Assembly (NCBI GenBank): GCA_041749815.1
Contig: JBGTAR010000117.1
Coordinates: 6,520 to 70,519 of the forward strand
DNA length: 64,000 bases
Direction of reading: 5' to 3'
Source: JAJTZA01 sp041749815
GTDB taxonomy: Bacteria; Verrucomicrobiota; Verrucomicrobiia; Chthoniobacterales; Terrimicrobiaceae
A program made the position numbers and the translations under genes. Shown here piece by piece: positions 42,217 through 51,481 of the stretch. Each line of letters begins with the position of its first letter. The first letter of the stretch is position 1. The notes below the pieces were generated by a model. It was not told the origin of the DNA. It made no database searches and worked only from the letters and a program-made list of their open reading frames with translations.

Positions 42217-44100
42217 ATGAGAACCTTTTATGTGGATTTAGATCGCTCCCCCCTTGAATTAAGGCAGGGAATTGAACATCTCTCGAGGAAACTAAATCTC
42301 GCTTTCTCGGAAAAACAATCTCCCGAGATTGTGTTTTGTCCTGGCGGAGAGGGAGTTTCTGTTTCTGAAGCGCAGGGTACAATTTCAATTTCTTATAATG
42401 AACCCAATGATGCATTTCGCGGGCTCGGATTATTGAATGCGACGGAAGGCTACAGCTGGAAGAATATAAAAATCAACCAGAAGCGTCACATGCGTAAAAC
42501 GTGGGTAATGTATGATGCTTCAAGGAACGCTGTATTAAATGGTCAAAGCGTCAAAGAGTGGCTCTCGTTTCTTGCCCTTGCAGGAATCAACGGCCTAATG
42601 TTCTATACCGAGGACACCTATCGTGTTCCTGACGAACCGCTCTTTGGCTATATGCGAGGCGGATACTCGGAGTCTGAGATGATTGAATTTGATGACTATG
42701 CCCATTCTCTAGGCATCGAGTTGGTCCCCTGCATTCAAACCTTGGCGCACATGCAGCGCGTTTTGCGATATGAAGCTTATGAATCCCTCAGAGATACTCC
42801 TTCCGTCATGCTTTGTGGAGAAGATCAAACCTATGCGTTTGTCGAAAAACTCATCAAGGCGGCATCTGGTCCGTTGCGGTCGCGACGTATCCATATAGGA
42901 ATGGATGAAGCTTGGGATCTGGGGAGAGGGAAATATCTCGATATCAACGGAAAAATGCCGGGCTTTGAGATCATCTCCGACCATCTTGAGAGGGTTCTTT
43001 CTATCGTCCATTCCTTGGGGCTCAGGCCGATGATGTGGGGTGATATGTATTTTCGTGTCTTGTCACCCACCCACGATTACTTCGACACGTCCATCCAAAT
43101 TGGAGAAAAAACGAAGAGTAAGATTCCAAAGGACGTTGATCTCATTTACTGGGATTATTACCATCAGGATCGTGCTATCTACGATGGCATGATCGGCAAG
43201 TATTCCGAGATGGGCAAAGCCCCAATCTTTGCGCCGGGAATATGGAGTTGGAACCGATTCTGGCCTGCGTATTCTTATGCTGAATCGACAATGTTTACCG
43301 GCATAAAAAACTGCCTGCAGCATGGTGTTCCAGAGGTGCTGGTGACGATGTGGGGAGATGATGGTACTGAGTGCGACATGTTCGCAGCCCTGCCTTTGCT
43401 ACAATTGGCATCCGATATGGTTTTTAACGGGGAGCTTTGTCACGAAACAACACGAAAAAATCTGCAAGGAAATCTGGGAATTTCGTTTGATGACTGGGCA
43501 TTGGGGCAATCCATTGACCGACCTCCTTTTCTCCCTCCCGACGGAATTTCCAACGTTTCGAAATGTCTTTTATGGGAAGACCCGCTCCATGGCCTTTTTC
43601 AGCCACAACTGGACGGGCATCGCTTAAATGATTTTTATGCAAATCTTGCGAGCTCCTTTGAAATCTTGATCGAAAAACCGGAAAATGATCGCTTACGCCT
43701 TCCTTTCCTTGTATCCAAGGTTCTCTCAAGCAAGGCTGATTTGCCGTCTGAAATTCTTCAGGCTTACAGGAGCCGTGACCGGTCCGAATTGGAAAGAATT
43801 TGCACTTCTGTTCTCCCTAATCTTATAGAGAGCGTTCGCGACTTGAATCGCTATCACCGTCAGCTCTGGCATTCGAACTATAAATCTTTTGGGTGGGAGG
43901 TTCTTGAGCGCCGCTACGGGGGACTGCTTGGTTCGTTTGAAAATTTGATTTTTCGACTGGACGCCTACCTCTCAGGCACGGAGCAATACTTGACTGAGCT
44001 TGATGAAGCTCGCACAAAAATGTATGACTTTGGGAATGGCAAATCACAAATTCTCTGCCACTGGCAGGTCGTAAGTACCGGTGAAATTAATCATGGTTGA
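42217..44100 (+). CDS. GH20-like beta-N-acetylhexosaminidase
   Basis: The ATG at 42217 is used; an in-frame TTG lies 6 bases upstream. The 627-residue protein has an N-terminal alpha/beta domain (about 1-90, GH20b-like) followed by a barrel: KTWVMYDASRN, INGLMFYTEDTYRV, GIELVPCIQTLAHM, and RIHIGMDEAWDLG with the paired Asp230-Glu231 that in GH20 enzymes stabilise the N-acetyl group and act as acid. PMMWGDMYFR, DLIYWDYYH and GIWSWNRFW follow. About 150 residues of helical C-terminus end the protein. No signal peptide is present, suggesting intracellular removal of terminal GlcNAc or GalNAc. It is the last gene in its set; the product would feed the nagA/nagB locus. Confidence 0.85.
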   Translation: MRTFYVDLDRSPLELRQGIEHLSRKLNLAFSEKQSPEIVFCPGGEGVSVSEAQGTISISYNEPNDAFRGLGLLNATEGYSWKNIKINQKRHMRKTWVMYDASRNAVLNGQSVKEWLSFLALAGINGLMFYTEDTYRVPDEPLFGYMRGGYSESEMIEFDDYAHSLGIELVPCIQTLAHMQRVLRYEAYESLRDTPSVMLCGEDQTYAFVEKLIKAASGPLRSRRIHIGMDEAWDLGRGKYLDINGKMPGFEIISDHLERVLSIVHSLGLRPMMWGDMYFRVLSPTHDYFDTSIQIGEKTKSKIPKDVDLIYWDYYHQDRAIYDGMIGKYSEMGKAPIFAPGIWSWNRFWPAYSYAESTMFTGIKNCLQHGVPEVLVTMWGDDGTECDMFAALPLLQLASDMVFNGELCHETTRKNLQGNLGISFDDWALGQSIDRPPFLPPDGISNVSKCLLWEDPLHGLFQPQLDGHRLNDFYANLASSFEILIEKPENDRLRLPFLVSKVLSSKADLPSEILQAYRSRDRSELERICTSVLPNLIESVRDLNRYHRQLWHSNYKSFGWEVLERRYGGLLGSFENLIFRLDAYLSGTEQYLTELDEARTKMYDFGNGKSQILCHWQVVSTGEINHG

Positions 44101-44203
44101 AATCCGACACTCGGACTTCATTTCCCTGTTCGGAATAAACCAGAGTTCTGCATTACGTATTGTCGTACCCGCAATGATTCTTAACCAAGCACACCGTAGG
44201 TGC

Positions 44204-45250
44204 TTAAGGCAGATGGAGTGACCACACATCGTTGTGCAATTCTTTGCCGTCAAAACCCCCCATGATCCAAATCTTGTCGTCCTGCACGTAAGCTGACATT
44301 TCATGCCTCGGACCCCAGATGACATCAAATGATGCTTGTGTCCAGGTGGCCCCGTCAGTGGAAGTCCAAACGTCGTTGAGATTGCCCTTCCCGTCCTTCA
44401 ACGTATAACCGCCCAGCAGCCACATCTTGTCGCGATAAACCACGGCGGAAGCCCAAATTCGTGGGAGCCAAGGAGCCTCGGAGGTTTCTTTCCGCCAATT
44501 CACCCCATCGGAGGAGGACCAAACGTCATTAAACTCCTGAGGTTGGGGTTGGTAGTTCCCACCTCCAAAAATATAAATTCGGCCATTGTAGGATAGTGCG
44601 TTATGAAAGGCTCGGGGTGCCCAACCGGCATCTGATGTGGCCTGTATCCATTTCTGACCATCTTCGGAATACCAAACATCATTACGCAAATGTTGAGGCG
44701 TCCCGTCAAGGTAGCGTTCCAAGCCGCCTAGAACCCACATTTTGCCGTCGTGTTCGACAATTCCAGCGGCCAACCGCGGGCTCCAGCCAGCAGGTCCTTC
44801 GTTCGTCCACTCAACTCCATCGGTGGAAGACCAAACCAAGTTGCTTGCCGTCGCGTTAGGCAAACGGCCTAAATCATATCCGCCCATCATCCACATGCGA
44901 TTTTTGAATGTGATACTCATGGGCAAGTCGCTGTGCGCCCAAGGCGCCTCGGGCTGCACTTCAGTCCATGTCATCCCGTCAGCCGATGTCCAAACGTCCT
45001 GCAAGGCAGGCACGTGCGAACTGATCCAGCCCCCAAAAATCCAGAGTTTGCCATCATAAACCGTCTCCCCCGCCGAATCCCGTCCGCACCACGATGCGTT
45101 GCCTACGGGAACCCAATTTGCCTTCCCCGAAGCCAAAGCGCCGGGGGTTGTTTCTCCCATAGTTTCAGCGCGTAATGGGGCGAAGACAAGGAGGCTTAAT
45201 GAAAAAAGAGTCAGGGTCAGACAAAACCAGCGGGATTCTAATAAAAACAC
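44204..45250 (-). CDS. Secreted Kelch-type beta-propeller protein
   Basis: The 348-residue protein starts at a GTG that gives a good signal peptide (FCLTLTLFSLSLLVFAPLRA). The rest is a propeller of six or more blades with LWIFGGW, MWMMGGYDLG, MWVLGGLERY, IYIFGGGN, MWLLGGYTL and IWIMGGFDG, each followed by a DVWSSxDGxxW-type strand. It is the paralogue of the protein at 33408, which has no leader. It may bind or epimerise a sugar as other Kelch proteins do, but no catalytic set can be pointed to. It converges on the GH20 gene, and the AraC regulator lies upstream on the same strand. Confidence 0.82.
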   Translation of the reverse strand: MFLLESRWFCLTLTLFSLSLLVFAPLRAETMGETTPGALASGKANWVPVGNASWCGRDSAGETVYDGKLWIFGGWISSHVPALQDVWTSADGMTWTEVQPEAPWAHSDLPMSITFKNRMWMMGGYDLGRLPNATASNLVWSSTDGVEWTNEGPAGWSPRLAAGIVEHDGKMWVLGGLERYLDGTPQHLRNDVWYSEDGQKWIQATSDAGWAPRAFHNALSYNGRIYIFGGGNYQPQPQEFNDVWSSSDGVNWRKETSEAPWLPRIWASAVVYRDKMWLLGGYTLKDGKGNLNDVWTSTDGATWTQASFDVIWGPRHEMSAYVQDDKIWIMGGFDGKELHNDVWSLHLP

Positions 45251-45421
45251 TCTGGAACGTTATCATCGCAATCCGATTTGAATAGCTTTTACTTTTGGTG
45301 CTGAGCAAAAAACCATCAATCACATACCACGGGGATCGTCTCATTCTTAACGTCGAGAAAGAGGATGTGGCAATTCAAGAACAAGCAACATGTGGCTGGA
45401 GTTAATATCTTGGAAGCTTTG

Positions 45422-46228
45422 CTAGAATGGGTTCACTTTGCAGCGTTTCCGATATTCTCCCGGCGGCATTCCGATTTTTCGGGCAAACCATTTCGTAAAA
45501 AAGTAGGGGTCCGCAAATCCCAATTCGTCTGCGATGGTGGAAATCTTGTAATTAGTGCCCCTGAGGTACTCTTCCGCTTTGGCCAGACGAAGACCAAGCC
45601 AATACGCTTTCGGCGATAGTCCACGGGATTTCCGGAAACGTCGGTTCATTTGGCTGACACTTAAATGAGTTGCAGCAGCAAGCGCGCTTGCATCAAAGTC
45701 TTTGCCTAGGTTCTCAATTCGCTTTGCCAAAACCGTCATGGAGTGATCCTCCGAAGGGCTATGAGGAACGGTCTTTGAAAAAACCATCCAATATTTTGCA
45801 ATTAACGGTAGAACCACCGCTCCCCAGCGGAGAGTGTAGGCCGGATCGGCTTGTGAAAGTTGGAACGCATTTATCAAACTGGCCTTAATGCGTCGGAATT
45901 CTTCAGGATAGAATATCACCGGCAAATTGTAGCAGGCATCAATGGGGTGCCCGCTTGAAAGCGTGAGACTGTAGTGAATATTGAGCATCTCCCAAGGTAT
46001 CCCGGCGATCTTCGTAAAGGTCCCCAGGGTGAAGGGAGGCAAAGCAATAACCGACCCCGGGGTGGCCTCATACATTTTACCGCCAAGCTGCAGCCAGCCC
46101 TGGCCGCGCAGAGTGTGAACCAGATGATGGTCACAGTTATATTGAGGCACGGACAGCCTTTGCTCGCTGCCATGTCGAACCGACAGCAACGAAATCAGAT
46201 CAAAGCGTAAAATGGGAGGTGGTGGCAT
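45422..46228 (-). CDS. AraC-family transcriptional regulator
   Basis: The ATG at 46228 is chosen over a TTG at 46243; 268 residues. The N-terminal half is a cupin-like sensor (HHLVHTLRGQGWLQLGGKMY, GSVIALPPFTLGTF) and the C-terminal 100 residues carry two helix-turn-helix motifs: LAAATHLSVSQMNRRFRKS with GLSPKAYWLGLRLAKAEEYL, and ISTIADELGFADPYFFTKWF with GMPPGEYRKR. This is a complete AraC/XylS DNA-binding domain. It is divergent from the tandem amidohydrolase gene at 46348 and may activate it, as well as the Kelch gene downstream. Confidence 0.92.
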   Translation of the reverse strand: MPPPPILRFDLISLLSVRHGSEQRLSVPQYNCDHHLVHTLRGQGWLQLGGKMYEATPGSVIALPPFTLGTFTKIAGIPWEMLNIHYSLTLSSGHPIDACYNLPVIFYPEEFRRIKASLINAFQLSQADPAYTLRWGAVVLPLIAKYWMVFSKTVPHSPSEDHSMTVLAKRIENLGKDFDASALAAATHLSVSQMNRRFRKSRGLSPKAYWLGLRLAKAEEYLRGTNYKISTIADELGFADPYFFTKWFARKIGMPPGEYRKRCKVNPF

Positions 46229-46347
46229 GCGTGAAAACAACAAATGGATGCGCTTCTACTCCATTGTAAAGAAGCTATTCTCCATGTAGGAGTGTTTTAT
46301 CAGCCACCAGTTTCGGCAACGACGTCGCAAACAGGAGTGCAGATACT

Positions 46348-48000
46348 ATGAGCTCAGATATACAGTCTCACGATCCAGTTTTATATTTTGACGCCTTGAC
46401 CAGGGTCGGCCCCCGAGCAAATAAACACGCGGCCCATCCATGGAGACTAGAGGAACTAGAGCGTGAATTGGCACATTGCTCCATCTCAGGAGCTTTGGTT
46501 CTGTCAACAATGTGTGTCAACTACGATGCGATGCACGAAAACCTCCGGTTGGTCAGGAGCTTGGAAAGCACGCCGCAGTTTGCTCCGGCGTGGAACGTGA
46601 TGCCCGAGGGGGACGAATTTCCAGACGTGGGAACATTGCTATCGAAAATGCGGGAAAGCGGTGTCTCCGCAGTTCATGTTCATCCCTTGACAAATGGATG
46701 GGAGCTTTATTCACGAGAATCGCATCGCCTTTTCAACGGACTTGCCGGGGCAGCGGTTCCGACCTTTTTTTCCCGCTCCGAGTTTGCTACATACCGCGAT
46801 CTTGAGGAAATTCTCGATAACTTTCCCACCCTTCCAGTGGTCCTCACGGGAGCGCATTGGGAAGAGCAGCGCAAGGTCCTCCCATTGGTCCGTGCCCACA
46901 GAAACCTGCACCTGACTTTTGATCTGTTTCAAATCCACTATGGTTTGGAGGAATTGGTTGGCGAAGGTTTGGAGAATCAGTTAATTTTTGGAAGCAACGC
47001 ACCCCAGATGTCAGCTGGTGCCCACCGTGCCTTTGTGGATCTCGCAACAGTCCCGACTCAGGCTAAGCAAAAAATCGCAGGAGGCAACATACTCCGACTC
47101 CTTAGGCGAGAAGCTCCTCCCGCAGCAGACAATCATAATGAGGATGTATTTATGAAGGCCGTCCGAGAGGGATTGCCTTTGCCGATTCCGTTCCTTGACA
47201 TGCACATGCACATCCTTGATGAGGGGCTGCACGGGGCTGGGGGGTCGTTTCGAATGCACCGGGGGGGTCCTCTCGGTGTTCATGCTATGCTTCAGCGTAT
47301 CGGTTGCTCAGGTGGCGGTTTCATGAGCTGGAATGGGACGGTCGGCTGCGACATCTTAGAAGGAAATCGCTGCACTCGTGCTGCTCTTGATGCCAGTCCC
47401 CCGGGTTTCTGGGGACTGGCCTCTTTCTCTCCAACTCACTTCTCGGAGTCAGAGATGGAAACCCAGATTCGGTCAGTTTATTCCGACTCGCGCTTTATTG
47501 GCATGAAGCCTTACGTTCGATTTGGAGTGGAATACAGCGATCCCTGCTACGCGCCTTGGTGGGCCTATGGGAACGAACAAGGATTTTACGCAGGCATTCA
47601 CCGTGTGAGATCCGATTTTAAAGAGATCGATTTTCTTGCTGAAAAATATCCTAATGTTAGGTGGGTCGTCTATCATTGCGGTGAAAGTTATGCGGTAGCA
47701 GATATGGCTATCGATTCTATCATGAAGCATGCGAATGTTTATGCGGAAATCACACTCACTCCGGTTCCCTGTGGGATTATCGACTACTTGGTGACCCACC
47801 TAGGAGCAGATCGGGTAACCTATGGCAGCGACCTGCCCATGCGTGACCCTCGCCAACAGCTTGGTTGGGTGGTTTTTTCAAGACTTACAGAGGAAGAGAA
47901 AAGAAAAGTCTTGCGAGAAACGGCGTTAAAGATCATCGCCCCGTCTTTCGATAAGCTACCAAAGGCAACACGACAGCATTTCCAAAATCACAAATTATGA
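46348..48000 (+). CDS. Tandem amidohydrolase-2 protein with one apparently inactive domain
   Basis: The 550-residue protein contains two amidohydrolase-2-like barrels in a row. The second (about 275-550) has the metal motifs FLDMHMHI (His286, His288), VVYHCGES (His443) and YGSDLPMRDP (Asp495). The first (about 10-255) has the same order of strands but no HxH (YFDALTRVG instead) and FGSNAPQ with Asn217 in place of the metal Asp, so it is probably a non-catalytic copy. The start has an AGGAG ribosome site. The stop overlaps the next start by 4 bases. The amidohydrolase-2 family includes decarboxylases and lactonases; the substrate is unknown. It is divergent from the AraC regulator. Confidence 0.8.
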   Translation: MSSDIQSHDPVLYFDALTRVGPRANKHAAHPWRLEELERELAHCSISGALVLSTMCVNYDAMHENLRLVRSLESTPQFAPAWNVMPEGDEFPDVGTLLSKMRESGVSAVHVHPLTNGWELYSRESHRLFNGLAGAAVPTFFSRSEFATYRDLEEILDNFPTLPVVLTGAHWEEQRKVLPLVRAHRNLHLTFDLFQIHYGLEELVGEGLENQLIFGSNAPQMSAGAHRAFVDLATVPTQAKQKIAGGNILRLLRREAPPAADNHNEDVFMKAVREGLPLPIPFLDMHMHILDEGLHGAGGSFRMHRGGPLGVHAMLQRIGCSGGGFMSWNGTVGCDILEGNRCTRAALDASPPGFWGLASFSPTHFSESEMETQIRSVYSDSRFIGMKPYVRFGVEYSDPCYAPWWAYGNEQGFYAGIHRVRSDFKEIDFLAEKYPNVRWVVYHCGESYAVADMAIDSIMKHANVYAEITLTPVPCGIIDYLVTHLGADRVTYGSDLPMRDPRQQLGWVVFSRLTEEEKRKVLRETALKIIAPSFDKLPKATRQHFQNHKL

Positions 48001-50171
48001 GCACTTCAACTGAAATTGGCATCCGGCTAGACGAGGCTCTTACGAGGTGGGTGATCGGCTTAGAGCAGATCCTTTACCCCGTAGGATTCGGTGATTATTA
48101 TACCCTCACTCCGATCCGAACGGACCGGGACGTGCCTTTCGATGCCGTGGCCGGAGATCAATTTGCTGCGACGGCTGTGGCTTATTGGATGCACCGCAAG
48201 AACAAGACATTGCAGCATGGATGCAAGCTCTCTGGTCTCGTTCGATACAGCTTGGTCACTCACGTGTGCAACTCGCCGGGCACTGAATTTCCCGCCGGCT
48301 CGATTTGGGGAGCAACCATGAGCGACGGCAACGACTGGCACGCAAACCTGTTTCCCTCAATCTCCGGAGCGTTAATGTGGGATGGCCTGGACCCAAACCA
48401 CCGTGCAATGCTGGAACGCATCCTCATATGGGAAGCCGACTTCCACAGCAATCTGCCGCCGGGTGCCATCAGTTCCTACCCTTACAACAACCGTAGGGAG
48501 CCCGGCTTTTATGGACGAGATTCAAATGGAGAATCAATGGCGTGGGCTACAACTCTTCTTGTGGCTGCCAGGTGGCGGACTCCAGAGAATCCTAATCACA
48601 GCGACTGGACGGAATCGGCCATTGCACATGCGATTAACGCAACCGGCATACCGGAGGATCGCACTAGTTCACAGACCATAAACGGACGTCCACTGGCTGA
48701 TTGGCACTGTGGAGCAAATTTCACGTCGGCATTCCTTCAGTCGCACCACTATTTCCTGCATCCCGGTTACATGGCTTGGCCGCTGGCTTCACTGGCTTTA
48801 GCCCAGCTTATGGACCGGGCATCCTCAAACGAACCCGGGGTTGGTGAAGCATGTCTTCTTCACTGGCAGGAGATTTATGCTCGTTTGATGCAACTTTGCC
48901 TGCACAACGGTCGGCTGATTTATCCTTCGGGGTATGATTGGAACCTTTACGGATATGGCAACACCCGCCTGCTTTCCGCTTCGATCTTTGCCGCGGGACA
49001 TTTCCAGGATGTCAATGCTTCACGGTTTGCAGTAGAGTATTTAGGGTTGATCGAAAGCCAGCAAAGCCGCAATGGCGGCTTGGTCCAAGCCGACCGCATG
49101 GTGACACAGCGAGTCCTTTTTCCTAATCGGTATGCCTGGTACGAGGGGATTGAAGGCCTCACCCTCGCCGAATCTCTCTGGATGCTTGAGCGGCTTCCAG
49201 ATTTGCCACTAGCGGCTGACGAAGAGGAATTCCACGCATCCACTGCTGGCGATGTATTGGATGAAGATACCTCCGTTGTCTGGCACCGGGATACCAAAGC
49301 ATTTGTTTCTTTCTCGTGGAACACCTATCGAGGCGGTGGCCAATTCCTTTTTGTTCCGCTTCGCGACCCTCACCTTCTGAAATGGAATGCTCAAGCCACC
49401 GGGCGGCTCGCTGTTCGCGGTGCCGCTCAAGACATCGAACCCTGGTTTTATTGGGGCAACCCAAAAGAATCGATCTGGCCCAAAGAATTCCTCCGCAATC
49501 TGCAGTGGCGCAAAATTAAGTCCTTTGATGGAGGTGGGTTCCTATTTCAAGCGCTGTTTCACTTGGGTGCATGGGAGAATAAGCGCAATATGCGTCCCCT
49601 TGTCCGGCAATGGCTGACCATCGTTTGCATGCCGGGGCATCCGGTCGTTTTTGTGGATCGGTGTATGGCGTTCCAGGAAATCGAAGTTGATGATAATTTG
49701 AGCCTTCAAATTCGGCTGGCCGCTGATTATTTCAACGGGAATGAACTCCATCTCGTGACAGGCTCTACCAAGCGCTGCTTTCCACAGGCTGAGGAGGACA
49801 CTTGGCACAGCTTGGGCCGAGGACCTATCACCGTCAATAAATCGCTGAGGATTGTTCCCCTGGCAGGAGACGGGGAATTCCATCTTATGCAAAAATCTCG
49901 GCGCCAACCGGAAATTCCGCGCATGATTTATGGCGAATTGTCCCAAGCGGCAGAGGAATCGCTCGTTGCCCACGAGCTCTATTGGGGGGACCGGACGTCC
50001 CGCTTGATCGCAGAAGGAACAGAGTTCCAATGCAATGTTCTGGCTCTTGCCGTCCAAGATGAAAACCAAGAAATCAGCCGAGCGCTTCCTTTGGTCCAAA
50101 TGGAGAGAGACCATATCCGGTTGGGGTTTGCAGATGAGGACGAACTGATCCTCCCCCACTCTCCAGATTAA
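47997..50171 (+). CDS. Large toroid plus beta-sandwich protein, polysaccharide-lyase-like
   Basis: The 724-residue protein is translated from an ATG overlapping the tandem amidohydrolase stop. The first 410 residues are helix-rich with regularly placed aromatic motifs (NDWHANLFPSISGALMWDG, SYPYNNRREPGFYGRDSNGE, SMAWATTLLVAARW, DWHCGANFTSAFLQSHHYF, YPSGYDWNLYGYGNTRL), as in an (alpha/alpha) toroid of lyase or hydrolase type. The second part is beta-rich (VVWHRDTKAFVSFSWNTYRG, WLTIVCMPGHPVVFVDR), like the sandwich of PL8-type or heparinase-like enzymes. The NxxH and Tyr-containing segments could hold a catalytic site. No signal peptide is seen, which is unusual for a lyase. The assignment is by overall layout only. 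Confidence 0.6.
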   Translation: MSTSTEIGIRLDEALTRWVIGLEQILYPVGFGDYYTLTPIRTDRDVPFDAVAGDQFAATAVAYWMHRKNKTLQHGCKLSGLVRYSLVTHVCNSPGTEFPAGSIWGATMSDGNDWHANLFPSISGALMWDGLDPNHRAMLERILIWEADFHSNLPPGAISSYPYNNRREPGFYGRDSNGESMAWATTLLVAARWRTPENPNHSDWTESAIAHAINATGIPEDRTSSQTINGRPLADWHCGANFTSAFLQSHHYFLHPGYMAWPLASLALAQLMDRASSNEPGVGEACLLHWQEIYARLMQLCLHNGRLIYPSGYDWNLYGYGNTRLLSASIFAAGHFQDVNASRFAVEYLGLIESQQSRNGGLVQADRMVTQRVLFPNRYAWYEGIEGLTLAESLWMLERLPDLPLAADEEEFHASTAGDVLDEDTSVVWHRDTKAFVSFSWNTYRGGGQFLFVPLRDPHLLKWNAQATGRLAVRGAAQDIEPWFYWGNPKESIWPKEFLRNLQWRKIKSFDGGGFLFQALFHLGAWENKRNMRPLVRQWLTIVCMPGHPVVFVDRCMAFQEIEVDDNLSLQIRLAADYFNGNELHLVTGSTKRCFPQAEEDTWHSLGRGPITVNKSLRIVPLAGDGEFHLMQKSRRQPEIPRMIYGELSQAAEESLVAHELYWGDRTSRLIAEGTEFQCNVLALAVQDENQEISRALPLVQMERDHIRLGFADEDELILPHSPD

Positions 50172-50262
50172 GCCGCTATCAATCTGATTAAGACAGCGAT
50201 TGGGAAGAAAGCCAACCGCGAGTCCCACTCACTTGCGTGCTCGTGGTTGTTTTATTGAACGC

Positions 50263-51327
50263 TCATGCTGGTCCTGCCGAAGCGGTCGCAAGGTGGTGGG
50301 CGAAAAAATTCCGGGAAGCGTTACCTCCCCAGGCGTGCCCACCGGGGAAAAAATCGAGCATGAGCCGATCGCTGGCTCCAGCAGCTTCATAGATCGCCTT
50401 GACCTGCCGGAAACACTCCATGGCGTTATCGATGTGGAAGCAGGTATCCTGTGCACCAATATCTATAAGCAAAGGAAGCGGGGCCAGCAGGCCCTGAAGG
50501 TCCGGGAGATCTACCAATTTAAGAAGGCCGGGAGCCACTTGCATGCCGCAATAATTCAGGTCACGAATACCAAAGCGTTCCCACAGGTCGCTGTAGCAAA
50601 TGATCTCCACGGCTCGGAAGCGTTTATCGGTAAGAGCGCTCCAAAGAGCCATGGTGCCGCCCCCGCTCAGTCCCATCACTCCAAGTCGCGATGCGTCCAC
50701 CTCCGGCAGGGAGCAGACAAAATCCGTGGCCGCCCGCCCGTGCGCAAGGTTGATAGAAAGGCTGGTCATGCCAAGCATGGTTGCATGCAAATAGTAGATA
50801 TTGCACCAATCGCGTCCATGATCGTGATTAAAGAAGTGTGGTTTCGCATTGTCGTTGCGCTCTCCGCAGCCAATCCAGTCAATGGCAAAGGTCGCGAAAC
50901 CTGCTACTGCCATTTGGTGGCCGTAATCGTAGTTGTAAATTCTGATCTGGTCTCGCACAGCTTCGTTTGAAGCATTTCCCATGACGGTGTCCTTGCCGTG
51001 TTCCCCGTGACCGTGCCAGCAAAGCAGCCCAGGCTGCGGACCTTCAACATTTTCAGCGAAGTTGACTTGCAGCGCTGCGGAAATATGCGGCGCCACATCA
51101 ATCAGATAGCGTCTTTTGCGTACCCCCCTGTCAATCCATTCCGCGACAAGGTCGGCGTCAGCATCCACGCGGTCAGGCCATTGCCCCAGCGTCTGCAAGA
51201 CTCCAGGCATGGCTGCGGCCTTCCAGTCTGTAAAATTGACGCCGCAATCAGGGAAATGCAACTGAGGAAATCCCTGACCTGCAATCTCCATAAACATTTT
51301 AAGGGGGCTGAGATTCCTGCTTTTCAT
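50263..51327 (-). CDS. Alpha/beta hydrolase, acetyl-xylan-esterase/dienelactone-hydrolase-like
   Basis: The 354-residue protein has an alpha/beta-hydrolase core: LLCWHGHGEHG for the oxyanion loop, GFATFAIDWIGCGER, LGVMGLSGGGTMALW with the nucleophile Ser221, LLIDIGAQDTCF with the Asp, and FFPGGHAWGG with the His. Family relatives are acetyl esterases and abhydrolase_7-type enzymes acting on carbohydrate esters. No signal peptide, so it likely removes acyl groups from imported saccharides. It lies downstream of nagA and the LacI gene on the same strand, with its own palindromic operator upstream (51355). Confidence 0.82.
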   Translation of the reverse strand: MKSRNLSPLKMFMEIAGQGFPQLHFPDCGVNFTDWKAAAMPGVLQTLGQWPDRVDADADLVAEWIDRGVRKRRYLIDVAPHISAALQVNFAENVEGPQPGLLCWHGHGEHGKDTVMGNASNEAVRDQIRIYNYDYGHQMAVAGFATFAIDWIGCGERNDNAKPHFFNHDHGRDWCNIYYLHATMLGMTSLSINLAHGRAATDFVCSLPEVDASRLGVMGLSGGGTMALWSALTDKRFRAVEIICYSDLWERFGIRDLNYCGMQVAPGLLKLVDLPDLQGLLAPLPLLIDIGAQDTCFHIDNAMECFRQVKAIYEAAGASDRLMLDFFPGGHAWGGNASRNFFAHHLATASAGPA

Positions 51328-51354
51328 TGGTGTTTTGCGGCTTGCATGCCAGAT

Positions 51355-51368
51355 GCAACACGTGTCAG
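51355..51368. promoter_or_regulatory. LacI-type palindrome GCAACACGTGTCAG
   Basis: The site is centred on the perfect 8-base palindrome ACACGTGT, 28 bases upstream of the esterase gene. It matches the sites at 37014 and 37239 at 11 and 10 of 14 positions by eye, suggesting one regulator or closely related LacI proteins act on both regions. Confidence 0.5.
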
Positions 51369-51481
51369 ATTATGTAACAATAATGGAATTGGGAATTTTT
51401 ATTTCGGCCTGCATTGCACTATGAAAGAACCTTTTTCTGCCCGTCATGTAGCGTCCAATATGTGGTAGTGAGATTTGGGGG

